The position numbers and the translations under genes are program-made. Shown here piece after piece: positions 54,273 to 64,000 of a stretch of 64,000 nucleotides of DNA. The notes beneath the pieces are model-generated. The model was given only the letters and a program-made list of their open reading frames with translations. It did not search any database and was not told the DNA's origin. Location: the NCBI GenBank assembly GCA_032622095.1, contig CP136061.1, positions 215,110,373 to 215,174,372 of the forward strand, written 5' to 3'. Numbering within the stretch: the first letter of the stretch is position 1; each line of letters opens with the position of its first letter. The stretch comes from Siphonodentalium dalli. Lineage: Eukaryota > Mollusca > Scaphopoda > Gadilida > Siphonodentaliidae.

Positions 54273-56256
54273 TTAAACCACCTTTCATAGCCCAGATTTA
54301 GATAAAATATGCAGAATGTACAGGTATATGGGGTTTTTACTTCATTATTTTACGATGATACGAAACTACTTCCAACATGATGGGTATAGTCCAGGAGATA
54401 TTGGTCTACCTCTGCACCCCCCCCCCCCCCCCCACAGGACTTAACTTCACCCCACTAATTTTCTTCCTTATGGTCTCCTATAATTTTTTTCACTTGTTAA
54501 CAAGAAAAAAAAGTGGCCGCAGAGACTCCAGACAAGATGGCGTCCATCATGGCGGCCATTTTTTTTAAATGCACCAGGTCTCTTTGATCGCCATTATAGT
54601 AAAGATGATAGCACATGCGGTCTTGTTTTCCGCTCGATTCGTTATGCTAATATACAACCCTTACAAATTAGCCAAAAATCCGACACCAGAATCCAATATG
54701 GCGGCCAAGATGGCCGCCGAAATGTGAAAATATGCTATTTTTCTGACATGTTACCACCTTTCGTTTGTCTCTGTGGGAAAATGTTAGAAGTGTTGCGTCA
54801 TGTTATACATTTATCATATAGAGGAGTCATTGGCGAACACATGGGGACCATAATATGCATTTATTGCGGGATATTTGTGTCCGATATCACGTTTTCCCCA
54901 AATGCCGGTATCATAGGTCAAAGCCGAATCTCCGTTAATAACGCGATGTTATGTTTCGAATCAATGAATGTTATTGCTATTATAACAACAGCCATGCATA
55001 TATATTTGCAGGAGATACTCGAGCTAGGATTCCTCTTATACCTGAGTTGAGGAATATTTACCCAAATCCAAGATGGCGGCCAAAATGGCCACCAGAAATA
55101 AAAAATCGCCGAAAATCGCTGATTTTAACATCAGTGAACATTATTATCATGATAACTCCACACCTGCTTACTATTGTAAGTTGGGAACACTTAGGCGAAG
55201 AACTTTCCTTGTACCATATCCAAATAAAAGTCCCCCAAATCCAAAATGGCGCCCACAATGGCGGACAGATTTGGAAAAATCACCGAAATTCCCTCATATT
55301 CACATCATTGGGCATTATTGTCGAGACAACTGCATCCATGCGTACAGTTGAGTTGGAAATACTGAGGTGAAGTAATTACCTTACATCTCATGCAAGAAAT
55401 GGTTTTCCAAATCAAAGATGACGGCCAAAATTGCGACCGAAATTTGAAAACACGCCTACATTCCTTTACTTTCTTAGGATGGGCGTTATTGTTTCGCGAT
55501 TTCTACCCACCATTACATGTTGATATGTATGAATTATCCATTAGGGTTTGGCAAGTGATACCCACAGTCAATATGGCGGCCAAACTGGTGGGCAGAAATT
55601 GAAAAGAAGCCGATATTATCACATACTAATTTCAACTTTTTGTCATAATATTGATTTGTATAAACGAAACGGTACATAATATAAGCCATATATTAGTTCC
55701 AATGTAAGTCGTAGCCTTTTGGAAGGATGAAAACCCACAATCGCAATGTGGCATTTCAAAATCCATTCTCCACTAAGGGCTCATACTGGCCGTAACCGAA
55801 TATAGGTGCGCCGAATAGTCATATTATGACTTCCAAGAATCAAAACAACAGTACCTGAGCTTATTCTGAATTGCCACATTCAGCATTATCTAGACTCGTT
55901 TCCGTCTCTTTGTCAGATTAATCTATCTCACTCACAACAACAGTTCACTACTCTTCTTTGTAGGAGTGTGCCACTAATCGGAATGTTTCAAACAATACAT
56001 ATGCCGGTGTCCAGCTCACGTGTTGGTTTCGAACGCTTGGAATTCTTAGCGAGCTTCATTCGTGGTATTAAGATGCTACATATGGGGTATATGCATCATC
56101 TTGTGCGATACACTATAAAGGTATTCGGTCGATGCGTATACTAGCTTTCAGAAGGACCTATCTATCTGCGTATTGTCAGCTTTGGTGACCTAATGGGGAT
56201 AACAACGTGTACACCTGGTGATCTTCCCAAACAGCCACTTCTCAATATATGGTTCA

Positions 56257-56538
56257 TCAATTCACATACTCATCTAATGCACTGACGTACCCGGACAACT
56301 TCTGTATATGGCTTCGAGAGTTGAAAGCCCGACATTTGACGGATGCATTTCTGCTAAGGCGTAGAAGACCATAATGCATAATATACCCAAACTCCTTGAA
56401 CATGATCATAAGAACAAGCTTGTTGGCGTCCAGAAATCGTCTCACCGAACAGATCCAAGCAGATGATAACAATACACACGGTGCTAGTTTGTGGGTATGT
56501 GTCATGATAGTGGAAATGAAATTGGACCATGACTGCAC
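56257..56538 (-). pseudogene. Fold-back arm reading frame, left copy (unknown)
   Basis: It contains IMTHTHKLAPCVLLSSAW and VKCRAFNSRSHIQKLSGYVS. It aligns with the + strand frame at 57235-57522 (IMAHVHKLAPRALFFSAGRY) plus its continuation. Preservation of the peptide between diverged arms hints at former coding. I recognise no family. Confidence 0.4.
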
Positions 56539-57234
56539 TGCCCCTTATTTTGTTATGTTTTAGATTCAGACAGGATCTCATGTGTGGCTTTCCTTTCCTT
56601 GTATGCTAAGATTGTATGTTCCCATCCGTTTGGAAGCCGTACTTAAACAACTGGACCAGGAGTATGCCATTGGCTACTGCTGTATACGCCCCACCAAGAC
56701 TGGGGTGTAGTCTTAAAGGCAATATCTTTGATAGTTGGTTGATATGTCATACTCACGCTGGGTGGTATGGTTCAAGAAAGTACACATGCCATCAACAAAA
56801 GGGTGAAATGTTCAACGCGAAGAACATCCAGAGGAATGTTACGTTGATGAGCTCTTGCATTCAGTTCAACAAACGTTGGTACACCAAGTGATTTCTTGGT
56901 AACATCACCAATGCGACCATTTCCATGCATGAGACATTAACTACTATATTCTAAAGTTATATATATATAAAGCTATATGATCATAAAGGTCGCGATCCCC
57001 AACGGCCACAGCCATTGCCATCGAGACTGTAAATTGTTCTTTAAATACATAGTGAAATAAATACACCACAGTTCCTGACATTTTCTTGAATAATACCGCC
57101 CACATACTGACACTAACCCCGAGAGAGGATAACAAAACACGCACACATTCATGCTATAAAGACATTATCCTTTAGTCCATCCGACTGTTTTGAGGGAGGC
57201 TAGCATATTATTATCCAGACAAAAGTGTACGTAG

Positions 57235-57522
57235 TTGAATCAGAAAGGCTTCGAAACGGATGTGGAATACAACCTTACCACACCAAATAAAACCGACACG
57301 CATGACATTCGATATCTTAAACATGCACCAGGTGTAGGGGTGGTGTATACAGTGGCCTATTTCATTCCCACTATCATGGCGCATGTCCACAAACTAGCAC
57401 CGCGAGCATTGTTCTTCTCTGCTGGGAGATATTCGACGAGACAACTGCGGGGCGTCACACAGTTTGCTTCAGATAATGGTCAAGAAGTGTGGGTAGTCTG
57501 TACACTAGGGTCTTCTCCTTAG
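57235..57522 (+). pseudogene. Fold-back arm reading frame, right copy (unknown)
   Basis: A 95-codon frame with GVVYTVAYFIPTIMAHVHKL and APRALFFSAGRYSTRQ. After a stop it continues in another frame with LSKGMRQLATFETLSKLS, which parallels the left copy. Both read outward from the centre. The function is unknown. A decayed transposase fragment is one option, but no motif supports it. Confidence 0.4.
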
Positions 57523-59369
57523 CAGATAGACATCTGTCCAAGGGAATGAGACAGCTAGCAACCTTCGAAACACTGTCGAAGTTGTCCACATATGCCAATG
57601 CGTTCGCTGAGTTTGTGAGTTGACGAACCATCTATTGAGAAGTGACTAGCTAACTGGTTCGCCAGGTGTACATGTCGTTATCCCATGGGGTATGAGACAC
57701 ATACATAGAGATGACCTTCTGTAAGCTAGACACCGGAAAATGAATTGTTTGAAACGTTATGATTAGAGGGACCCTACTCCCAGTAAGTGGTGAATACTTT
57801 GTCGGTGTGAGCGACCTAGATTTATCAGACAAAGAAATGGAAGCTGGTCCAGATAATTATGGACGTGACGTGGCAAATCAGAATCTGTTATCAGGTAATT
57901 GTTCTGATATAACTATTCGGCGCACCTACATGTACGCTTACGGCCATTATCGGCGCTAAGTGGAGACTGATTTCGAAATGCCACATCGCGATATTAATTG
58001 TGGTGTTTCATCTTTCCAGAAGGATACGAGCTATGTTATGCGTTTTGATACCTTTAAGTTGAACTATGTTCAATAGATGGTTTATGTACAGTTTCGTCCA
58101 TACATACCGATATTATGACAAAAAGTTGAAATTAATATGTGAAAATATCGATTTCTTTTCAATTTCTAGCCACCAATTTAGCAGCGATCTTGGCTGTGAG
58201 TATCAATTGCCAAACCCTAATGAATACTTCATGTCACTATTCCATATCAACATGTAATGGTGGATAGAAATCGCGAAACAATAACGCCCATCGTAAGAAA
58301 GTAAAGGAATGTAGACGTGTTTTCAAATTTCGGTCGCCATTTTGGCCGCCATCTTTGATTTGGAAAACCATTTCTTGCATGAGATGTAAGGTAATTACTT
58401 CACCTCAGTATTTCCAACTCAACTGTACGCATGGATGGAGTTGTCTCGACAATAATGCCCAATGATGTGAATATGAGGGAATTTCGGTGATTTTTCCAAA
58501 TCTGTCCGCCATTGTGGGCGCCATTTTGGATTTGGGGGACTTTTATTTGGATATGGTACAAGGAAAGTTCTTCGCCTAAGTGTTCCCAACTTACAATAGT
58601 AAGCAGGTGTGGAGTTGTCATGACAATAATGCTCACTGATGTTAAAATCAGCGATTTTCGGCGATTTTTTATTTCTGGTGGCCATTTTGGCCGCCATCTT
58701 GGATTTGGGTAAATATTCCTCAACTCAGGTATAAGAGGAATCCTAGCTCGAGTATCTCCTGCAAATATATATGCATGGGTGTTGTTATAATAGCAATAAC
58801 ATTCATTGATTCGAAACATAACATCGCGTTATTAACGGAGATTCGGCTTTGACCTATGATACCGGCATTTGGGAAAACGTGATATCGGACAAAAATATCC
58901 CGCAATGAATGCATATTATGGTCCCCATGTGTTCGCCAATGACTCCTCTATATGATAAATGTATAACATGACGCAAAAATTCTAACATTTTCCCACAGAG
59001 ACAAACGAAAGGTGGTAACATGTCAGAAAAATAGCATATTTTCACATTTCGGCGGCCATCTTCGCCGCCATATTGGATTCTGGTGTCGGATTTTTGGCTA
59101 ATTTGTAAGGGTTGTATATTAGCATAACGAATCGAGCGGAAAACAAGACCGCATGTGCTATCATCTTTACTATAATGGCGATCAAAGAGACCTGGTGCAT
59201 TTAAAAAAAATGGCCGCCATGATGGACGCCATCTTGTCTGGAGTCTCTGCGGCCACTTTTTTTTCTTGTTAACAAGTGAAAAAAATTAGAGGAGACCTTA
59301 AGGAAGAAAATTAGTGGGGTGAAGTTAAGTCCTGGGGGGTGCAGAGGTCGACCAATATCTCCTGGACTA

Positions 59370-60286
59370 GTAGTCACATTTTCTTTCATCCAGTTTGCGT
59401 AATGTTTATGTTCATGTTTGCCTAATAAGAAGACATCAACCAAAGTGCCGATGTGATGGCAGTATTTATGTTGTAATGAGCCATTTGTTGACAAATACAC
59501 ATTTTTGACTAATATGCCTCCGCGTTCCGTACTGAGGGCTTTTGTTGTGAGTTTAGTAAAGACTGAGATTTTCGAGATTTCTAGCCGCTATCTTATCGGC
59601 CATCTTTGAATCCATCATCACGATATCTGCATAAATAACACAAAGAGATGCCACCCAAAACATTATCAGTATGCTAGTGCTATGCTTTTCTGCTTCTTTT
59701 CCAGTAGAAACCATCTCCTAATGGCGTTGACGGCCATTTTGACCGTCATCTTGTTTTTTACCGAATTTCTCAAATTTCTTAAGACTGCCAACTAGTCAGC
59801 GGGTGGATTCTTCAGAATTGTAGCCTAGACCACCAGAATCAGCTGAGAAAAAAACTGTATACGCTAAAATACGCACATCGTTGATTCGTTGGACATCGTT
59901 GAAATGACGTCGAAAGAAGTAAAGCCACAACCATTTTGGCTGCTGACTTCAAAATCAACATTTTTGGCTGCGTGTTATTTAAGTAGTTGGATCAACATAA
60001 TGAATTACTATATTGTACGAGAACGGTGCCACTGCAGGGTTGTGGGGATAAATACGGAAACGTTTGTATATTTCTTACACATATTGCATCTTGGAAGATT
60101 TACCATGATTTATCGGTTTACATATATGAACAATGTTGTTGATATTGACTGACCGCGTGTAAATATCATAGTCAGTTCATTCTAACCTTTCGTAACGTGT
60201 GTGACTCGTTAACATAATCAGGAATCGTACTATTTTCGCTCATATTTAAATTCGGGATAAATAGCACTGCGCGGATTTATAAATAT
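59370..60286. other. No gene recognised
   Basis: Some GCCATTTTGACCGTCATCTT sequence at 59730 recalls the fold-back arms. Otherwise it is unique AT-rich DNA. The ORF at 59889-60152 has no splice or family support. Confidence 0.35.
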
Positions 60287-61485
60287 GAGCAAAGGAGTAA
60301 TTTCTTATTTTTTATGCTTAGCAACACTGGAATGTATGCTGGTGGATTAACCCCACTCAGCTCGAATACCTTGTATAACACCATCGTTCTGCCACGAGGA
60401 CTTTATGGTTCCGAATTCTTATGCGGTATATCTGCCACGAACGCACACTCACTGGAAAAAACTCACCGCTTTCGTTTAACCCTTTACCCAACAGAAGGGC
60501 CCTGTGCCAATGCATTCTCTTATATATGCGAGTCGACCATAGGTCGCCTCGCATATATAAGAGAATGCATTGGCTTAACACATTACAAATTATAAAATTG
60601 TTAAAGAATGTAAGAAAAAATGGTAAAAAAAGATTTTTTTTAGGCCAATGCATTCTCTTATATATGCGAGGCGACCTATGGTCGACTCGCATATATAAGA
60701 GAATGCATTGGCACAGGGCATAACTGTAACTATCACAATGTGGTCAAGGAGCCGGTTCCAATGATATCCATATGTGTATGGTTCTATTGAGACAGACCGA
60801 ATATATTTTAGGCTGTTGAAGCTTTATTTGGCCGGGTTTGGCCGGTTTGTTGGGTAAAGGGTTAAAGCGAATTCAGGGGCTCCCGGATAGAGCAAGAACG
60901 GATGTTGTCCTAGGGCTTCTCGGAACTGCACCGATCTCATCAATTATAGACAACAGAAAACTAAGCTTCTTTGGTTGTCTCTGTAGAACATAAATGATAA
61001 AGCCTCAAAACAAATGTGTCTATATCGCACCGAGAGGCATATGAATGGGTACACAGCCATTCATTCCTCGTTCATTTCAAAATTAATTGCCATTCTAGAG
61101 AAATATGATCTTATATCTCATTTGTCGTCCTTTGTTGAAACAGGACACTTCCCTTCGAAGGACACATGGAAACAATTAGTGACTCGCCAAATATCACATG
61201 TTCACGAAGAAGACTGGAAAACCTGTCTTGCCAGTGATAACTCCATGCTCAATTTCGCAAAAAAATTATACCTCACTGAACATATCCCCACTGTGGTACG
61301 CATGTAGATGTTATCCTAAACATCAATTCGAATTTCTGGAAGCATCAAAGTTATTGGTAAAAGCAGTCTCCCAGGAGGATGGGGCGTGTCAACTTTGTGG
61401 CAAAACATATGACAATATAGTAGAACACGCAGTCCTCGATTGTTCGATCATCAACGAACCAAGAAATGAAATATGGTTTAAAGGT
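60287..61485 (+). pseudogene. Second LINE, RT C-terminal region, interrupted
   Basis: The frame has LYNTIVLPRGLYGSEFLCG, AHSLEKTHRFR, then after the MITE KRIQGLPDRARTDVVLGLLG and IIDNRKLSFFG, KYDLISHLSSFVETGHFPSK, and the zinc-knuckle-like CQLCGKTYDNIVEHAVLDC. This is the C-terminal end of a LINE ORF2 of a non-CR1 type. It is truncated at the 5' end and has frameshifts at about 61000 and 61200-61300. The element is dead. Confidence 0.7.
60480..60861. mobile_element. TTAA MITE family D (CCCTTTACCC ends), copy 2, inverted relative to copy 1
   Basis: Flanked by TTAA at 60476 and 60862. It carries the same twin hairpins as 40955-41345 but in the opposite orientation. It sits within LINE coding sequence. 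Removing it with one TTAA restores the LINE frame across the site. Confidence 0.88.
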
Positions 61486-61997
61486 GGATTATCTCTTTGT
61501 AAACATGTATTATATAGTTACCGGGGTATAAAATATTAGATTTGAATCGAAGACTCCTGTCCGGAAATGCTTATATCGATTAATATTAATTTTATTTCGA
61601 ATATTTTCTGGTCTAAAAAGGTGTGTTTGTTCAGCTAACGAACAATAGTGGTTATTGTTAACACAGACCAGAAATTATATTGTGCAATTTTGTCACAAAT
61701 AAACGTTAATTATACTCATTATCGCTTATATCTGTGGAACAAAACAATACAAGTAACCAATCTGTGACATTTGACATTCGTTGCGTAGCCGTAGGAACAG
61801 ACCAGTGCTCTATATCGCAAAACGGTCTCACCCGAATGGTCGGTTCTAAAAATAGTAACATAAACGGGCCCGATTTGATATTCGAAATAAAATCGATATT
61901 AATTGATAGAAGCTTTTCCGGACATAGGTCATCAGTTCATATCTATTATTTTATACCCACGCAACTATTTAAAATTTGTTATTTAAAGAGATACTCC
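61486..61997 (+). mobile_element. MITE family G, complete copy inserted in the LINE remnant
   Basis: The ends GGATTATCTCTTT and AAAGAGATACTCC are inverted. The sequence matches the three pieces in 48537-51840. It separates the zinc-knuckle region of the LINE from its likely C-terminus. Confidence 0.7.
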
Positions 61998-62198
61998 ATC
62001 CTTAACCTCCTTCAACATTTTGACATACCTTGCTTCATTGAAATAGATAATTTGTGCACAATTGATCAACTAATGGTGTTTCTGTCTTGTATCCCATTGC
62101 ATGTTGTTGAGAAGATAAGTGACCTTAATGCATTTGTCTTGTTCACAACACGCAGTAGTGTTAACATGTGGAAACTCTATCATAAACGCCTTAAATAA
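61998..62198 (+). pseudogene. Probable C-terminal end of the second LINE
   Basis: After the MITE an open frame reads HFDIPCFIEIDNLCTIDQLM and MWKLYHKRLK to TAA. Its position after the zinc knuckle and its ending fit a LINE C-terminus. The match is by position and general look, not a recognised motif. Confidence 0.4.
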
Positions 62199-62401
62199 AT
62201 TACAGATGCGAACACGATCACTGTCACGTGACGTATTACTCCATGACCTCTATATTGTCCCTTGCCTTTTCAACATATAAACACCAACAGCCCTCCTCCA
62301 CCCACCCCGTCCACATGCGATCCCAAATTTTGATTGGATCTCCCAAAGCCTTATATAAAGACCACAATGTTTATTGATCTACCACAATGAACGAGCAGCT
62401 T

Positions 62402-62475
62402 TAAACAAGAAAACCATAGTCAGAAATGGTAACGCCACCAATATCATATTATTAGCCATAAATATAAATTATAGT
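62402..62475. repeat. 75 bp repeat shared with 34895-34975
   Basis: ACAAGAAAACCATAGTCAGA and CATAAATATAAATTATA match the earlier copy with few changes. Nothing else is recognised at 62199-62600. Confidence 0.6.
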
Positions 62476-62639
62476 ACAATTATTCTATAAACTAGCTTTC
62501 AAATTTTATGTGGGAAATTTGCATACTTCCATATTTCAAGTTTTCCCGTTTCTCGTGTCATACATTACTTTCTTCAAACTGTCTTCTTTATTACACAAGC
62601 TGATGGGCCCGACTTCGCCCGGCCTGTTTCCCCATCTGA

Positions 62640-63140
62640 TTTCCGGTGAAAGACGCGATTTGACCTTCAATTGACTATTTCGAAAGTCAAGGTCAGGTCA
62701 GGGGCATGATTTGACCCGTCCAAAACACCCCACCCGGAGAAAAGTACCCCTAGGTATAAAATTTCGTCGAAATCCGTCCGTTTTACCCCACTTGACCTTT
62801 AATGAACAATTTTGAAGGTCAAGGTAAGGTCGGAGTCATGATTTGACTCGTCCAAAACACTCCCCCGACAAAAGCACCCATAGGTATCAAATTTCGTCAA
62901 AATCCATCCGTTTTATCCGATTTTACCTTTGATTGACCACATTGAAGGTCAAGGTCACGCCGAGGTCACGAATTGACCCGTTCAAACTCTCCCCGGAGAA
63001 AAGTATCCCTAGGTATCAAATTTCGCCGAAATTTGTCCGTTTTACCCAAATTTACCTTGCGTTGACAGTTTTAAAGGTCAAGGTCAGGTCGGGGTCACGC
63101 CCAAAACACTTCCCGGACACAAATAGCCATAAGTATCAAA
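62640..63140 (+). repeat. ~130 bp tandem repeat, four diverged units, with AAGGTCA motifs
   Basis: Each unit has GAAGGTCAAGGTCAGGTC, GATTTGACCCGTCCAAAACA, GGAGAAAAGTA-CCCTAGGTA and CGAAATCCGTCCGTTTTACC. Units start near 62683, 62814, 62944 and 63073. The ORF at 62933-63169 is a by-product. Confidence 0.8.
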
Positions 63141-63234
63141 TTACGTTGAAATCTATGGAAAGCCGATGAGGACATGTTGGTTGCTAATTGCTAGATATAC
63201 GACGCGGTATTTTAAAGGTGTCTCAAACTAGGAG

Positions 63235-63370
63235 ATAGTAGTATTCTGCGATTCAAATGGTGATGAATTGTAGTATTTTATTCAAATTTTATGGCATAAA
63301 TTGTTATTAAAACCGTATATACTATAAAAAAAAATGAATGACTCGAAAATTAAGTGGGCCTTTAAACAAA
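63235..63370. repeat. Dispersed repeat, copy 2
   Basis: Matches 395-530 and ends GACTCGAAAATTAAGTGGGC followed by CTTTAAA, like the right end of family H. Confidence 0.55.
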
Positions 63371-63760
63371 GTCACAATTGCAGTTAGGCTCATCTCATAC
63401 TCGTCCATTCAGCGATATTCTGCTGCGCAGTTTGTTATAGCCTCCAGTATTCATTGAGCGTTATAGCCCCAACTGTTATAATTCGCCTTTAGCAGGCGTA
63501 CTTTTGCCTCAGATTATTGAGATATTAGGGCACACGTAATCACATTAAATAGCATGGAAACATAGCAATTATGTGGGCTGCTTGGCGTGAATATGTAATG
63601 AGAAATAAGGTCATACGTAATGACATTAAACTCAAGAAAACCCGCGAAAACAAAACAAAATCACATTTAATGTTTTAAGTTATTTCCTTCATGAAAAGAA
63701 TCTTCGTGATAATGAACCCTCTCAATACTTTAGAATAGAGAATTAACCTTAAAATAACAA

Positions 63761-63884
63761 AAACCTTCGGAGCACAGAACCTTCGGAATAACGAACCTTC
63801 GGATTTGTGAACTTTCGGAATAGCGAACATTCAGAGAAATTTCGGAATAGTGGACCTTCGGGATAGTGAACCTTCGGAATAGAG
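63761..63884 (+). repeat. 17-18 bp tandem repeat (GAACCTTCGGAATAGCG)
   Basis: About seven imperfect units of GAACCTTCGGAATAGTG. The minus-strand ORF that reaches the window edge is the complement of this array. Confidence 0.75.
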
Positions 63885-64000
63885 ACATGCCCCCCAATAT
63901 TCATATTATATGCCCAGAGTTCAAAGGTATGGAACCATAAAATTCTAAATTTGGCCCTTAAAATATTGAACTCCAAATTGGAGCCCACACAGAACATCAC

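Larger units (their letters stand above)
54387..59369. mobile_element. 5.0 kb fold-back element
   Basis: It begins TAGTCCAGGAGATATTGG and ends with its complement. Arms of at least 1.8 kb, rich in GATGGCGGCCAAAATGGC-type blocks, are near-identical outside and more diverged inward to a centre near 56880. A C run of 17 lies 30 bp inside the left end. Possible 3 bp flanks GTA on both sides are weak. The ORFs in the outer arms are mirror copies of non-coding repeat. Confidence 0.85.

Noticed and set aside
58400-58819. 139-codon ORF shared almost exactly with 54951-55370
   Set aside because: These are mirror images in the fold-back arms, within GATGGCGGCC repeat blocks, and also appear broken in the 3.0 kb copy. 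No protein features support them.
61734-62198. A 154-codon ORF as a single host gene
   Set aside because: Its first half is MITE family G, also present in pieces at 48537-51840. Only the last ~65 codons may be LINE-derived.
1-64000. CRISPR array or bacterial operon
   Set aside because: The regular repeats are minisatellites or tandem units without unique spacers, and the window is clearly animal DNA with introns.
1-64000. tRNA or rRNA genes
   Set aside because: No cloverleaf with proper A and B boxes, and no rRNA core sequence, was recognised by eye. A covariance-model scan would be decisive.

Overview
The window is AT-rich, intron-bearing, repeat-dense animal DNA. The only host gene I can name with confidence is the 3' end of NOL9 (Grc3-type polynucleotide 5'-kinase), read from six exons on the + strand between 22 and 14374 with consensus splice sites and matching phases. 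No prokaryotic features are present. The interspersed repeats (elements with CCGTCCGTCC-rich heads and ~160 bp tandem units, poly-C/G tracts, TTAA-flanked MITEs, a CR1-type LINE) resemble those of marine lophotrochozoans, most likely a bivalve or other mollusc; that assignment is inference.

Layout. 1-14.5 kb: NOL9 C-terminal exons. Their introns hold a fully palindromic TTAA MITE, hairpin MITEs, a 285 bp duplication that copies the end of one exon, and a 4.46 kb element with 43 bp perfect terminal inverted repeats (TIRs) abutted by a smaller relative that is itself split by a TTAA MITE. 15-20 kb: a 16 bp minisatellite, small tandem repeats and an element with four 169 bp units. 20-29.4 kb: two inverted copies of a transposon carrying a broken FHSFTG/LPPC-type gene, flanking a ~40 bp satellite into which a CR1-clade LINE (ORF1 plus endonuclease/RT ORF2, both broken) and a TTAA MITE have inserted. 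30-36 kb: nested MITEs and a TIR element enclosing a 3.0 kb fold-back element. 36.6 kb: a possible signal-peptide first exon. 37-54 kb: nested MITEs of several TTAA families, two further TIR elements, and an old MITE split by two later insertions. 54.4-59.4 kb: a 5.0 kb fold-back element whose arms carry diverged copies of the same peptide. 60.3-62.2 kb: the 3' end of a second LINE interrupted by two MITEs. 62.6-63.9 kb: tandem repeats.

Apart from NOL9 and the candidate exon, the window is almost entirely mobile or repeat-derived. Its most striking property is the number of unrelated small element families that share the target TTAA (AGGTACTC, CCCTTTACCC, AGGGGTACTGTAC, AGGCCCACTTAA and AGTGATG ends). 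They repeatedly nest in one another, and in several cases the pre-insertion sequence can be read directly. A common piggyBac-like transposition machinery is the simplest explanation, but no piggyBac transposase is visible here.
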